This document shows positions 1 through 8,475 of a stretch of 64,000 nucleotides of DNA, piece after piece. This DNA is from Myxococcus xanthus (GTDB taxonomy: Bacteria > Myxococcota > Myxococcia > Myxococcales > Myxococcaceae). Numbering within the stretch: the stretch's first letter is position 1; every line of letters begins with the position of its first letter. The stretch is from contig NZ_CP017174.1 of the NCBI RefSeq assembly GCF_006402735.1, positions 1,987,001-2,051,000 on the forward strand, in the 5' to 3' direction. A program made the translations under genes and the position numbers. Below the pieces are notes generated by a model, which worked only from the letters and a program-made list of their open reading frames with translations, did not search any database and was not told the DNA's origin.

Positions 1-2
1 GG

Positions 3-845
3 CTGCTCACCGTCATCACCGGAACGCTGGCGCTGCTGATCGCCTTGAGTCAGGGACGGGCCTGGGGATGGACGGATGCGAAGACGGTGTCGCTGGCCGT
101 GCTGGGGACGGTGTCAGTCGTCTACTTCGTCGTCCGCCAGCTGAGGACGCATGCGCCGCTGCTCGACCTGCGGGTGTTGGCCAACGGCCGCTACGTGGTG
201 ACGTTGCTCATCTCGAGCATCATCACCATCAGCCTGTATTCAGGCGCGTTCCTCATCCCGTTGTTCCTCCAGGAAATCCAGGGCGTGACGCCGCTGAAGA
301 CGGGGTTGATTCTCCTTCCGGCCTCCCTGGCCATGGCGCTCCTGATGCCCCTGGTCGGACGCATGTACGGCAAGCTCGGGCCGAGCACGCTCATGACGGC
401 GGGCGTATTGCTGATTGCGGGCGGCACGTATGCCTTGAGCCGCCTGACGCCGGACGTCTCCCACACCTATGTGCTGATGTGGATGCTGGTCCGGAACGTC
501 GGCATCTCGCTCTCCATCATGCCGGCCAGCAACGCGGGCATGGAGCAGCTTTCCCGCGAGCTGAGTGGCCACGCCTCGGCCATCAGCAACTGGCTGCGAA
601 ACGTGTTCGGGGCCTTCTCGATTGCCATCTTCACGTCGCTCCTCTCCACCTTCGCGGCCCGGGAGGCACAGGTGCTCGCGCGGAAGGGGATGACGGAGCG
701 CCGTCACATCGAGGTGCTCTCGTTTGTGACGGGCATCAACCACGTGTACCTGGTGGCCACGGCCATTGCCCTGGTGGCCGTGCCCCTGAGCCTGATGGTC
801 CGCAAGCACGTGCGCGGGCTGGAGGCCTCCCAGGAAACTCGCTAG
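3..845 (+). CDS. MFS drug-efflux transporter, DHA2/EmrB type (C-terminal part, truncated by window edge)
   Basis: The reading frame is already open at base 3, so the start lies left of the window and about 281 C-terminal residues are visible. The protein is a chain of hydrophobic segments. It includes a stretch reading SGAFLIPLFLQEIQG followed by PLKTGLILLPASLAMALLMP, the pattern of the later transmembrane helices of 14-TM EmrB/QacA proton-driven exporters of the inner membrane. The charged tail (KHVRGLEASQETR) is normal for the family. It converges with the deacetylase gene ending at 861. The substrate cannot be told from this part. The family is certain from topology and motifs; the drug-export role is inferred. 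Confidence 0.85.
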   Translation: MLTVITGTLALLIALSQGRAWGWTDAKTVSLAVLGTVSVVYFVVRQLRTHAPLLDLRVLANGRYVVTLLISSIITISLYSGAFLIPLFLQEIQGVTPLKTGLILLPASLAMALLMPLVGRMYGKLGPSTLMTAGVLLIAGGTYALSRLTPDVSHTYVLMWMLVRNVGISLSIMPASNAGMEQLSRELSGHASAISNWLRNVFGAFSIAIFTSLLSTFAAREAQVLARKGMTERRHIEVLSFVTGINHVYLVATAIALVAVPLSLMVRKHVRGLEASQETR

Positions 846-860
846 CGGGCGTGGCGGCGC

Positions 861-1511
861 TCACGCGCCAGGCGCCACCAGTCCTGTGATGTCGCGCGTG
901 ATTCGCCCCTCCAGGATGGGCACGCAGTCGCTCGGGCGCTCCGGCGTGAAGCGCAGGCCCTGGTCCTTCGCCCGGCGGATGAAGCCGTCGAGCGCATGAA
1001 GGGACGCGTTGGGGATGTCATGCAGGACCATCAGCGTGTGGGGCTGTGCCGCGCAGTCCGCCAGCGCCCTCTCCGGCCATCCCGTGGGGTCGAGCCAGTC
1101 GCCGGGGACGCTGTTCCAGAGGACGCACGAATAGCGGTGCCGGACCAGATGGTCGACGGCGCGCTGGCTCAGGAGGTGTGGGCCCAGCTTGCCGCCACCC
1201 CCGAAAGGCCGGAACCACTTGGGGGCGGGGACGAGCGGCGCGAGCAGCGCGTCGGTGGCCGCGATTTCCGCCTCCACCGCGTCCGGGCGCGGGTCCTCTC
1301 CCAGCGGGATGGCGTGGGTGAAGGAGTGATTGCCGATGAGGTGCCCCGCGTCCCGAGCACGCGCGACAAGGCACCGCCCTTCCTCCGTGACGAGCTGCTT
1401 TCCCAGCACGAAGAACTGCGCGGTGATGTCGTGCGACGCCAGGACATCGAGCACCCGAGGCGTCACCTCGGGGTCGGGCCCGTTGTCGAACGAGAGCGTG
1501 AGGAGGCTCAC
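861..1511 (-). CDS. NodB-type polysaccharide deacetylase family protein
   Basis: 216 residues with the NodB order of motifs. Motif 1 is SFDNGPDP near residue 6, motif 2 is NHSFTH near residue 62 with both metal-binding histidines, and motif 3 is a degenerate RPFGGGG. The usual TFDDGP of motif 1 here has Asn for the second Asp, normally a metal ligand, so activity may be altered. I chose the GTG at 1511 because it overlaps the TGA of the upstream VOC gene as GTGA, a sign of translational coupling; reading further upstream runs through that gene in another frame. No signal peptide is seen, so a cytoplasmic hydrolase acting on a small amide is as likely as a cell-wall deacetylase. It is the last gene of the operon that starts at 2990. 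Confidence 0.8.
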   Translation of the reverse strand: MSLLTLSFDNGPDPEVTPRVLDVLASHDITAQFFVLGKQLVTEEGRCLVARARDAGHLIGNHSFTHAIPLGEDPRPDAVEAEIAATDALLAPLVPAPKWFRPFGGGGKLGPHLLSQRAVDHLVRHRYSCVLWNSVPGDWLDPTGWPERALADCAAQPHTLMVLHDIPNASLHALDGFIRRAKDQGLRFTPERPSDCVPILEGRITRDITGLVAPGA

Positions 1512-2050
1512 CGGAACACGTTGTTGGAAGCGCGGTCCCCGGCGAGCCAGCGCGCCAACTCCTGGTGGGCCCTGGCGCGGCGGGCCTGTACGAGCTCGGG
1601 CTTCACGGCGTCCGGGCTGTCGTAGGTGAACTCGACAATCATCCCGTTGGGGTCCTTCACGTAGAGCGAGCGGCAGTATCCGTGCTCGAGCACGTACATG
1701 CCAGGCTCCGTGTAGCCCGCGGCCCGCAGGCGCTCCTCGATGCCGCGCTGGGTTTCGAGCGTGACGTCCAGGGCGATGTGGTGGAAGGGCGAGTCCGGCA
1801 TTTGCGGTCCGAACAGCTCCTGGTCCTCCTGCTTCTCGAACTGGAAGAACGCGAGCGCGCTGCCGTCCGCGAGCTCGAAGAAGGTGTGACAGTAGGTGCG
1901 GACGGCGCCGAACAGCTCGTCCGATTCGCACCAGGTCGCGACGAGGGGCAGGCCAACCAGCTCCTCGTAGAACTTCCGCGTCGCCTCCAAGTCCCGAGTC
2001 ACATACGCCGTGTGGTGAAGTCGGCCGGGCAGTTTCGCTTGCGTGGACAT
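1508..2050 (-). CDS. VOC family protein (glyoxalase/extradiol dioxygenase-like)
   Basis: 180 residues. The N-terminus HHTAYVTRDLEATRKFYEEL is the classic first beta-alpha-beta module of the vicinal oxygen chelate fold. A second module follows from about residue 75 (FHHIALDVT), and a metal-ligand Glu is likely in MIVEFTYDS near the end. The ATG at 2050 is preceded by GGGAGGACGA, a good ribosome-binding site. It sits between an FAH-family gene 34 bp upstream and the deacetylase that overlaps its stop, so it is probably part of a small catabolic operon. Whether it isomerises a thiol adduct or opens an aromatic ring cannot be decided from sequence. Confidence 0.85.
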   Translation of the reverse strand: MSTQAKLPGRLHHTAYVTRDLEATRKFYEELVGLPLVATWCESDELFGAVRTYCHTFFELADGSALAFFQFEKQEDQELFGPQMPDSPFHHIALDVTLETQRGIEERLRAAGYTEPGMYVLEHGYCRSLYVKDPNGMIVEFTYDSPDAVKPELVQARRARAHQELARWLAGDRASNNVFR

Positions 2051-2084
2051 TCGTCCTCCCTGGGGTGTGCTCAACGACGAGGGA

Positions 2085-2990
2085 TTACTTCGCCGCCTGC
2101 GCGGGCGGCGTACCTGTATGCACGGGGGCTGCGTCGGCGATGGGGTTGCGCAGGACGCCAATCCGCTCGACGGAGACCTCGCACACCTCACCGGCGCGGA
2201 GGAACCGCGGCGGCTTGCGGGCGGCGCCCACGCCGCTGGGCGTGCCCATGGCGATGACGTCTCCCGGCTGGAGCGTCATGGCCTCGGAGAGGTCCGCGAT
2301 GACGGTGGCGACGTCGAAAATCATGTCCGACGTGGTCGCGTCCTGGAGGATTTCTCCGCCCACGCGCATCTGGATACGGAGGCCGCGGGCGCCCTCGGGC
2401 AGCTCATCGGGCGTGACGAGCTCCGGGCCCAGGGGGCCCGTCCCGTCGAAGTTCTTCCCGACGGTCCACTGGTGGGTGCGCTTCTGGTAGTCGCGAATCG
2501 AGCCGTCGTTGAAGAGCGTGTACCCCGCCACCCACTCCAGCGCGCGCTCGCGAGGGATGTTGCGTCCGGGGCGCCCCACCACCACGGCCAGCTCGGCCTC
2601 GTAGTCGAGCTGGTTCGAGCAGGTGGGCACCACCATGGGCTCCTCATGGGCCAGGAGACTCGACGGGAGGCGCGTGAAGACCACCGGGTGCCGAGGCGTC
2701 TCGTAGGTGGCCTCCGCCGCATGCGCGACGTAGTTCAGGCCAAGGCAGAGGAACTTGCTCGGTTCGGGAACGAGCGGCCGGTAGCGGAACTCCGAGTCGG
2801 ACAGTACCTGGGGGGCCGTCGCTTCCGACACGCGCTTCGCCAGGGCCGCGAGCGCGTCCGGGCCTCGCTCCAGCAGCGCGCGCAGTGAAGTCCCGACGGA
2901 TGGGTCGAGCGCCGTCACATTCACCATCCCCTTGGCCGCGCGCACACCCAGCGCAGGCTCATCCCTCACCAGAATCGAAGCAATCCGCAT
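2085..2990 (-). CDS. Fumarylacetoacetate hydrolase family protein
   Basis: 301 residues. It has the small N-terminal domain and the FAH catalytic fold from about residue 70, with LCLGLNYVAHAAE (lid and catalytic His), YEAELAVVVGR (metal-binding Glu), and GVAGYTLFNDGSIRD written here as WVAGYTLFNDGSIRD, then MGTPSGVG near the C-terminus. Members cleave C-C bonds in beta-diketo acids or hydrate, isomerise or decarboxylate catechol meta-cleavage products, using Mg2+. It is the first gene of a minus-strand operon with the VOC and NodB-like genes and lies back-to-back with a GntR regulator. That suggests inducible breakdown of an aromatic or sugar acid; the substrate is unknown. Confidence 0.88.
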   Translation of the reverse strand: MRIASILVRDEPALGVRAAKGMVNVTALDPSVGTSLRALLERGPDALAALAKRVSEATAPQVLSDSEFRYRPLVPEPSKFLCLGLNYVAHAAEATYETPRHPVVFTRLPSSLLAHEEPMVVPTCSNQLDYEAELAVVVGRPGRNIPRERALEWVAGYTLFNDGSIRDYQKRTHQWTVGKNFDGTGPLGPELVTPDELPEGARGLRIQMRVGGEILQDATTSDMIFDVATVIADLSEAMTLQPGDVIAMGTPSGVGAARKPPRFLRAGEVCEVSVERIGVLRNPIADAAPVHTGTPPAQAAK

Positions 2991-3054
2991 GGTGGCTCAT
3001 CTCCCTCGGCTACACGCCGCAGGCTAGCGGGAGCGGTGCTCGACCTCAATGGAA

Positions 3055-3062
3055 TGTCGACA
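3055..3062. promoter_or_regulatory. Candidate operator in FAH/GntR divergent promoter region
   Basis: The 152-bp gap between the divergent FAH and GntR genes (2991 to 3142) contains the 8-bp palindrome TGTCGACA, followed at once by AAATGTCC. GntR/FadR proteins bind short palindromes in such gaps and usually repress their own gene and the neighbour. The site is short, so this is a weak call. Confidence 0.3.
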
Positions 3063-3142
3063 AAATGTCCTTTGCATCCAGTGTGGCGCCTTGTGTCAAT
3101 TCTGTGCGGTGTCGTATAGGTCGTGTGTTTGTGAGGAGAACG

Positions 3143-3895
3143 ATGGCTGCTCCATCCCGCATTCGTGGTCCGGTGCCCGAACCCACGCTCGCCTCGGCGG
3201 TCGTGGACCGGCTGCGTGGTGACATCCTCGATGGGGTATTGCCGCCGGGGGAGAAGCTTCGGCTCGAACACCTGGCGCCACGCTACGGTGTCGGGCGGAC
3301 GCCGCTTCGCGAGGCGTGCTGTCGTCTTGCGTCCGAGGGGCTCGTCACCATCGTGGACCAGCGCGGCTTCCGGGTGGCGCCCATCTCCCGGGCTGACTTG
3401 CTGGACCTGACGCGGACGCGGCAGCAGATCGAGACGCTCGCGCTTCGCGCCGCCATCGCTCACGGCGACATCGCCTGGGAGGGCGAGGTGACCGCGGCCC
3501 TCCATCGCCTTCAGCGGCGGGCGCCTGCGTCCGGGAGCGGAACGCTCGACGACACCTGGGAACTCGAGCATGCGCGCTTCCATGCGACTTTGCTGAGTGC
3601 GTGCGGATCGCCGTGGCTTCTCAAGTTCCATGCGACCTTGTTCGACCAGACGGAGCGCTACCGCCGGCTCGCGCAGGCGTACGGCAAGGCGGGGCGGAGC
3701 GTGGAGGATGAGCACTCCTCCCTGGTGAAGGCCACGTTGGATCGGAACGCGGAGCGGGCCTGTGCGCTGCTGACCGAGCACATCGCGCGGACGACCGAGC
3801 TTGTCCTCGCGGGTCATCCGGGATTGCGCGCGGCGGGTACTGCGACTCAGGCGGCTTTGCCGACAAAAAACCGGAGCCCCCGCGCGAAGGATTGA
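3143..3895 (+). CDS. GntR family transcriptional regulator, FadR/FCD subfamily
   Basis: 250 residues. A winged-helix GntR domain lies at about residues 18 to 82 (LRLEHLAPRYGVGRTPLREA, with the family motif VGRTPLREA). It is followed by an all-helical FCD ligand-binding domain with DLTRTRQQIETLALRAAI and metal-site histidines in HARFH and the C-terminal EDEH and LTEHI segments. The ATG at 3143 is preceded by GAGGAGAACG. It is transcribed away from the FAH operon and is the obvious candidate for its ligand-responsive repressor. The effector is probably a carboxylic acid handled by that operon, which is inference from FCD relatives. Confidence 0.87.
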   Translation: MAAPSRIRGPVPEPTLASAVVDRLRGDILDGVLPPGEKLRLEHLAPRYGVGRTPLREACCRLASEGLVTIVDQRGFRVAPISRADLLDLTRTRQQIETLALRAAIAHGDIAWEGEVTAALHRLQRRAPASGSGTLDDTWELEHARFHATLLSACGSPWLLKFHATLFDQTERYRRLAQAYGKAGRSVEDEHSSLVKATLDRNAERACALLTEHIARTTELVLAGHPGLRAAGTATQAALPTKNRSPRAKD

Positions 3896-3931
3896 CGCTC
3901 CGTCCGCGGGCGCGTACTGGCTGTGGGCACC

Positions 3932-4768
3932 ATGGTACGCACTTGCTTCGTCGAGGGTTCTGGGGGCGTTCGGCTCGCGGTGAGTGAGTCGGGCCCGTCG
4001 TCAGGTGCTCCAGCCGTGCTCTTTCTGCATGGCATTGCGCAGAGCCGCCAGAGCTGGCACGGCGTGCTCGACGGGCGGTTGGCGCAAGACCACCGCCTGG
4101 TCGCGCTCGACCTTCGGGGGCACGGTGACTCGGACAAGCCCGAGGGCGACGCTCCGTATGTGGACGGCGCTCACTTCGCGGGCGACCTCTCGGCGGTCAT
4201 CGGGCAGCTCGGTCTGCAGAAGCCCGTGGTGGTGGCCTGGTCGTATGGCGGCGTCGTTGCCGGCGACTATCTCCGGCACCGAGGCGATAGCGAGCTGGGT
4301 GGCCTCTTCTTCGTGGCCGCCTCCGTCAGGACGGGGAAGCCTGCGCGAGCGTTGTTCGGGCCGGGGATGATGTCCAACGCGCGAGGGCTCCTATCGGAGG
4401 ACCCGGCCATCTATGAGGCCACGGCGCGGGCGTTCATCGAGGCGTGCTCGGTGCAACGACTCGACGCATCTCGGGCCGAGGAGGCCCTTCGCGCGATGCT
4501 GCGTGTACCTCCGCATGTCCGCCGTGCACTCCTTTCACGGGTGGAGGACTACTCGGTGGAGTTGGCACGATGCAGCCGGCCGGTGGCGACGCTCCATGGC
4601 GAGCTCGACCAGGTGGTCCTTCCGGCCATGAGTTCGGAGGTGGTGCTCGCGTGCGCACGTGAGGGGCGGGGCACGTGGCTCCCTGGCGTGGGGCACCTGC
4701 CGTTCCTGGAAGCGACGGCGGAGTTCGAGGCCGCGCTCGCGGCGTTCGTGAAGGCGACGCGCGATTGA
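3932..4768 (+). CDS. Alpha/beta hydrolase fold protein
   Basis: 278 residues. It shows an oxyanion-hole HG motif (VLFLHGIAQSRQSW), the strand DLRGHGDSDKP, a nucleophile elbow VVAWSYGGVVAG near residue 100 with Ser in WSYGG, and a C-terminal catalytic His in GVGHLPFLE. There is no signal peptide, so it should be cytoplasmic. An ATG at 3932 and an in-frame GTG at 3923 are both possible starts; I chose the ATG. It lies 36 bp after the GntR gene and is followed by a strong hairpin, so it may be cotranscribed with the regulator. Likely an esterase or C-C hydrolase; the substrate is unknown. Confidence 0.8.
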   Translation: MVRTCFVEGSGGVRLAVSESGPSSGAPAVLFLHGIAQSRQSWHGVLDGRLAQDHRLVALDLRGHGDSDKPEGDAPYVDGAHFAGDLSAVIGQLGLQKPVVVAWSYGGVVAGDYLRHRGDSELGGLFFVAASVRTGKPARALFGPGMMSNARGLLSEDPAIYEATARAFIEACSVQRLDASRAEEALRAMLRVPPHVRRALLSRVEDYSVELARCSRPVATLHGELDQVVLPAMSSEVVLACAREGRGTWLPGVGHLPFLEATAEFEAALAAFVKATRD

Positions 4769-4776
4769 TGCGGCGC

Positions 4777-4804
4777 CCACCTGGTGACCAGAGACACCAG
4801 GTGG
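4777..4804 (+). terminator. Hairpin terminator after the alpha/beta hydrolase
   Basis: Nine paired bases, CCACCTGGT and ACCAGGTGG, around a 10-base loop, beginning 8 bases after the stop codon. No strong T-run follows, as is usual in such GC-rich genomes. Confidence 0.6.
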
Positions 4805-5003
4805 TGCGTGCTGTCACCTGTGAGCGTGGCTCCATGCGTATTTCAAGTGACTGATTTTCTTGAGGTTGGATCGCCCGGACGCCTTCGCATGGCGCCCTGG
4901 GCAGTGGCATGTGTCCTGCTTTGCAGCGGGGTACGTCGCGCACAGCCGGCACGGTTGCCCCTCCAGGGCAGGCCTTCCTCTCGCCGGTCTCAAGGAGTCC
5001 GCC

Positions 5004-5837
5004 ATGGCTATCTCGCTCCCCTCCCGTTCGTGCTTCTCCCTTCCCCAGGTGAGCACCGCCTATGCCCCGTCTGTCTCAGCACAGGCGCCGAGCGGGAAGG
5101 CCTCGCAGGCGTCACAGCCTCGGAGCGACGCCTGGCAGAAGCTCATGACCGACGCTTTCGAGCCCGCCGTGCGTGGGCAGGGCATCGACCTGGGCGGCGT
5201 GTCTTCCGCACCTCGTGCCGCCGCGACGTCCCATGTGAGCGACGCGGGCCCCGGCTTTGGCGCTCCGTCCAGCGGCGCTGTGTACAACGCGAGTCAGCCC
5301 TGGCTGAGCGTCAACAACGTGGGTGCACCCTACAACAGCAACATGCAGCTCATCTCCCCGGAGCAGAAGAGCCAGTTCAAGTTCACGAACATCTTCACCA
5401 ACACCACGGGCCAGCCTCAGACCATCACCCTCTGGAACAAGGTGGGAGAGAAGGGCGGCCCGAACGATGGGCAGAACTTCGACAAGAGCACGCCGAAGAC
5501 GTTCACGCTCCAGCCCGGACAGTCGCAGACGGTGGCATTCGACAACAACAGCAGTGTCGCGTGGTGCGTGTCGAAGGACGGCTCGGCGAAGCCAGGCGCG
5601 AACTCCGGGCAGACGTGGGGTGAGGCGACGTTCGGAAACGCCGCCACGGGGTGGAGCGGCTACAACACCAGTCAGATCAGCCCCGCGGGCCACAATGGCA
5701 ACATGTCCATCTCCAACGAGGCCACCGGCAAGACGGTGACGCAGGCCAATGCCTGGCAGACGCCCTCCGATGACCCAGCGGGCCGCGACGTGGGTGTCCC
5801 CGCGGGGCCGATGAACCTGCGCACCGTCCTCAGTTGA
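5004..5837 (+). CDS. Hypothetical protein, Asn/Thr/Gly-rich beta domain
   Basis: 277 residues. I do not recognise the family. AAGGAG at 4992 supports the ATG at 5004. The first 75 residues are a low-complexity Ser/Ala/Gln-rich linker without a clear secretion signal. From about residue 95 a compact beta-rich domain begins, with NASQPWLSVNN, FTNIFTNTTGQPQTITLWN and a Trp- and Gly-rich stretch (GQTWGEATFGNAATGWSGYN). It ends with PMNLRTVLS. The composition resembles small extracellular osmotin-like or carbohydrate-binding beta proteins, but that is only an impression. It is monocistronic between terminators at 4777 and 5906. Confidence 0.7.
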   Translation: MAISLPSRSCFSLPQVSTAYAPSVSAQAPSGKASQASQPRSDAWQKLMTDAFEPAVRGQGIDLGGVSSAPRAAATSHVSDAGPGFGAPSSGAVYNASQPWLSVNNVGAPYNSNMQLISPEQKSQFKFTNIFTNTTGQPQTITLWNKVGEKGGPNDGQNFDKSTPKTFTLQPGQSQTVAFDNNSSVAWCVSKDGSAKPGANSGQTWGEATFGNAATGWSGYNTSQISPAGHNGNMSISNEATGKTVTQANAWQTPSDDPAGRDVGVPAGPMNLRTVLS

Positions 5838-5905
5838 GGGGCCGTAAAGTGCGCAGACCGCGGCGCGGGGCAATCGCCCGGTGGCGCACTCGCGCTTCAT
5901 TCCAG

Positions 5906-5931
5906 GTGGGGGAGCAGCGAGGAGCCCCCAC
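5906..5931 (+). terminator. Hairpin terminator after the 5004-5837 gene
   Basis: GTGGGGG pairs with CCCCCAC around a 12-base loop. The pyrimidine-rich run TTCTTCGGTTTCTCC follows, making it look like an intrinsic terminator. It lies about 70 bp after the stop codon. Confidence 0.65.
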
Positions 5932-5984
5932 TTCTTCGGTTTCTCCTGGGGGAGATACGCTGGTGGCACCGAGGGACATCGAAC

Positions 5985-6165
5985 ATGAATGTGGTCGTGC
6001 TGCGGGGCTTTGCTCCGGCGTTCGACGTGAAGGCCTTCTTGAGTCGCTTTCCTCGGCTGGATGCCGATGCGGTCTGGTCGTCCGGTGAGAAGACGCTGTT
6101 CCAGAGACCGCACGGGGACTCGGACTTCGATCTGACCCTTGCCGAGGCGGCAGCGCGATTGGTTT
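5985..6165 (+). pseudogene. N-terminal fragment of an unknown gene, fused to an MFS relic
   Basis: The first 57 or so codons read as a normal soluble protein head (MNVVVLRGFAPAFDVKAFL, then a Phe- and Asp-rich segment ending LTLAEAAARLV). After about 6150 this frame turns into nonsense of Ser/Arg/Pro type, while a different frame becomes a transmembrane helix of an MFS transporter. I read this as the stump of a gene whose 3' part was lost in a deletion. I cannot name the family of the head. Confidence 0.55.
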
Positions 6166-6400
6166 CGACCTCGGCGTTCAGATGTCACTCGTGGCGCATC
6201 AGACCATCGTCTTCGGCATCGACCCCGCAGCGCGCAGCCGGCTCAACGCGGTTCTGTTCATCGGGATGTCCATCGGCGCCGCCAGCGGCAGTCTCGTGCT
6301 GGCCCCGTAGGGCTGGGTGGCGGTGACGGTGCTGGCGACGGTCTCGGCGCTGGTGGCCCTGCTGGTCCGCCTGGCGCCACGGGCCCGCGTGGCCCCCTGA
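6152..6400 (+). pseudogene. C-terminal relic of an MFS transporter with an internal stop
   Basis: In frame from about 6152 the sequence reads AIGFDLGVQMSLVAHQTIVF, then GIDPAARSRLNAVLFIGMS and GAASGSLVLAP. An in-frame TAG follows at 6308, then WVAVTVLATVSALVALLVRL to a TGA at 6400. These are the last two or three helices of an MFS exporter (the SRLNAVLFIGMSIGAASG pattern is typical). It has no start codon of its own and abuts the unrelated gene head at 5985, so it is a decayed remnant. Confidence 0.75.
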
Positions 6401-6422
6401 CGCCAGGGGGGGGCTGAGCGCA

Positions 6423-7268
6423 TCACGTCGTGCTTGGTGCTCCCGCGCGTCCCAGTCGCTGGGCGAAGAAGGCGAGGATTTCGTCTCGCGCCGCGCGAGT
6501 GGGTTCCCCCTCCGCGTCGATGAGATGGGCTGTCACGACGCTGTGGGCACACCCGACGACTTCCGCGAAGAAGGGGGGAGGCGTCGGGTTCGCGGAGGAC
6601 GCAGGCAGCACCCTGGGAACGAAGCGAGCTCCGAGCGCGGCCGAATACGCCTGGAATCGCTGCGCCGTGCAGAATCGGTCGCCCTCGAACCGATAGGCGA
6701 GCACCGTCAGGTCGTCACGTTCGAGGCGCTCCTTCACAGCGGCGAGCTCGTCAGGCGCCATCTGAATCCCGCCGGTATCGCTCAGGGGCAGCGACGGCTG
6801 ACACACGACGGGAGCGAGCATTGCGCGTTCGAGCATCATGGAGAGCGCGAAGTTCCCCGTGAAGCACATCCCAATCGCGCCGACCCCCGGACCACCACAC
6901 TCCTCATGTGCGAGGCTTGCCAGGGCACGCAGCCACTGCGTCACGGGGCTCGACTCATTCGCCGCGAACGCTCGGAACTCCGCGCTCACGCAGGCGCGTT
7001 GCAGGATGGCGCGCCCCTCCTCCGCGCGAGGGTAGGCACCGTCCCTGCCGAAGAGCGAAGGCATGTAGACGGTGAAGCCCGCGTCACGCACCCAACGCGC
7101 GAAGCGGGCGACGTGTGGGCTGATGCCTGGCATCTCGGCCATGACGATGACGGCGGGGCCGTGGCCGGCAACGTAGACCGTCCGCGTGGCGGCGTTGAGG
7201 GTGAGGGGGCGTCGGGCGAAGTCATCCAGCGGGTCGTCGGCCGTGGAGTCAGGTGTGGATGCGTGCAT
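6423..7268 (-). CDS. Dienelactone hydrolase family protein
   Basis: 281 residues from the ATG at 7268; an earlier in-frame start at 7301 would add 11 residues reaching into the divergent promoter. The fold signature is present: AVIVMAEMPGISPHVARFAR (Glu of the DLH triad region), GFTVYMPSLFGRDG, the nucleophile elbow GAIGMCFTGNFAL with Cys in GMCFTG, and a C-terminal His in CAHSVVT. The Cys nucleophile in G-x-C-x-G is characteristic of dienelactone hydrolases rather than ordinary Ser esterases. It is divergent from a GlxA-type regulator 74 bp away, which probably controls it. Confidence 0.87.
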   Translation of the reverse strand: MHASTPDSTADDPLDDFARRPLTLNAATRTVYVAGHGPAVIVMAEMPGISPHVARFARWVRDAGFTVYMPSLFGRDGAYPRAEEGRAILQRACVSAEFRAFAANESSPVTQWLRALASLAHEECGGPGVGAIGMCFTGNFALSMMLERAMLAPVVCQPSLPLSDTGGIQMAPDELAAVKERLERDDLTVLAYRFEGDRFCTAQRFQAYSAALGARFVPRVLPASSANPTPPPFFAEVVGCAHSVVTAHLIDAEGEPTRAARDEILAFFAQRLGRAGAPSTT

Positions 7269-7342
7269 ACCTGGACGATGCGGGATGTCCACCCCCGGCA
7301 ACCAGTGGCGAGATTGACAATGAACGGGCTAATCTTGCCACC

Positions 7343-8374
7343 GTGATTACGCATGTCGTGTTCGATGGCGTGGCAGAGGGCTCGCTGGGCGTGGGGCTCG
7401 ACGTGGTCGACACGGCCGCGCGACTCGTCGAGGCAGGGCTCGCCTCGGTTCCACGAGGCGCCCAGGTCTTGCGTCAGCGGGTGGTGTCGCTCGACGGTCA
7501 GCCGGTCCGCTCGGGGACGGGACGCTCCGTCTCCGTGGACGGCGCGCTGAGCCTCCGGGGTGTGAAGGCGGGAGACGTGTTGCTGGTGCCTGGACTCTCC
7601 GCGGCGAGCGAGCGCGCCATCGAGCGGCTGCTCTCGCGGACCGATGCGGCGCGTGGCATCACGTTGCTCGCGCGCGCGGCGGCGAAAGGCGCCATGGTCG
7701 CGGCCTCGTGCTCCGCGACCTTCGTTCTCGCGGCGTCCGGCCTCCTCGCGGGGCGGAGCGCGACGACGACCTGGTGGCTGGTCCCCTCGTTCGTGCGTCG
7801 CTTCCCCGGGGTCGCCCTCCAGCCGGATCGGATGGTTGTCGAGAGCGACGGCATCCTCACGGCGGGCTCGGCCTTCGCGCACGCGGACCTGATGCTGGCC
7901 ATCGTCGCGCGGGTCGCGAGCCCATCGCTCGCGCACCTGGTGGCCCGCTACCTCGTGCTCGACGAGCGTGTCTCACAGGCCAGGTACATGGTGATGGAGC
8001 ACCTACGCGTCTCGGACCCGGCGCTTCGTGCCGTGGAGCGATTCGTCGCCGCGAACCTGGGACGGCAACTGGCGCTCGATGAACTCGCCCGTGCCGCTGC
8101 CACCTCCACGCGTACGCTCGCGCGGCGGGTGCAGGCTGGCCTAGGCATGACGCCGCTCGAGTTCGTGCAGCGGGTGCGCATCGCTCACGCCTCCCACCTT
8201 CTCGAGACGACCCAGGCGTCGGTCGAAGAAGTCGCTGCCCGGGTGGGGTATGCGGACACCGCGGCGTTCCGCCGAGTGTTCCGGCGGTACGCGGGTGAGA
8301 CGCCACGAGGAAGGAGCAGCAGTTCGCGCTCCCGGCGCTCACCGCTGAAATCGCGCGACTCACCGGCACCATGA
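7343..8374 (+). CDS. GlxA family AraC-type transcriptional regulator (DJ-1/PfpI sensor domain)
   Basis: 343 residues. The N-terminal half is a DJ-1/PfpI amidotransferase-like sensor. It contains VLLVPGLSAAS and the nucleophile-elbow region MVAASCSATFVLAASGLLAGR, followed by ATTTWWLVPSFVRRFP. The C-terminal 100 residues are an AraC double helix-turn-helix (LDELARAAATSTRTLARRVQ, then VEEVAARVGYADTAAFRRVF). No ATG is available in frame, so I use the GTG at 7343. The last 20 residues are Ser/Arg-rich and atypical. Divergent arrangement with the dienelactone hydrolase suggests it activates that gene. Confidence 0.85.
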   Translation: MITHVVFDGVAEGSLGVGLDVVDTAARLVEAGLASVPRGAQVLRQRVVSLDGQPVRSGTGRSVSVDGALSLRGVKAGDVLLVPGLSAASERAIERLLSRTDAARGITLLARAAAKGAMVAASCSATFVLAASGLLAGRSATTTWWLVPSFVRRFPGVALQPDRMVVESDGILTAGSAFAHADLMLAIVARVASPSLAHLVARYLVLDERVSQARYMVMEHLRVSDPALRAVERFVAANLGRQLALDELARAAATSTRTLARRVQAGLGMTPLEFVQRVRIAHASHLLETTQASVEEVAARVGYADTAAFRRVFRRYAGETPRGRSSSSRSRRSPLKSRDSPAP

Positions 8375-8475
8375 GGGCTTTCGCAGAGATGTCCTGCCCC
8401 AGTGCAGCGGGTAGGGACTCCTCCTGCGCATACGGGCGACCTCCCTCCGCGACCCGTGCAAGGGGCCTTCCGAGC

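Noticed and set aside
861..1931. 356-residue version of the NodB-like protein
   Set aside because: The first 140 residues run through the VOC gene in another frame; the GTGA overlap at 1511 marks the true start.
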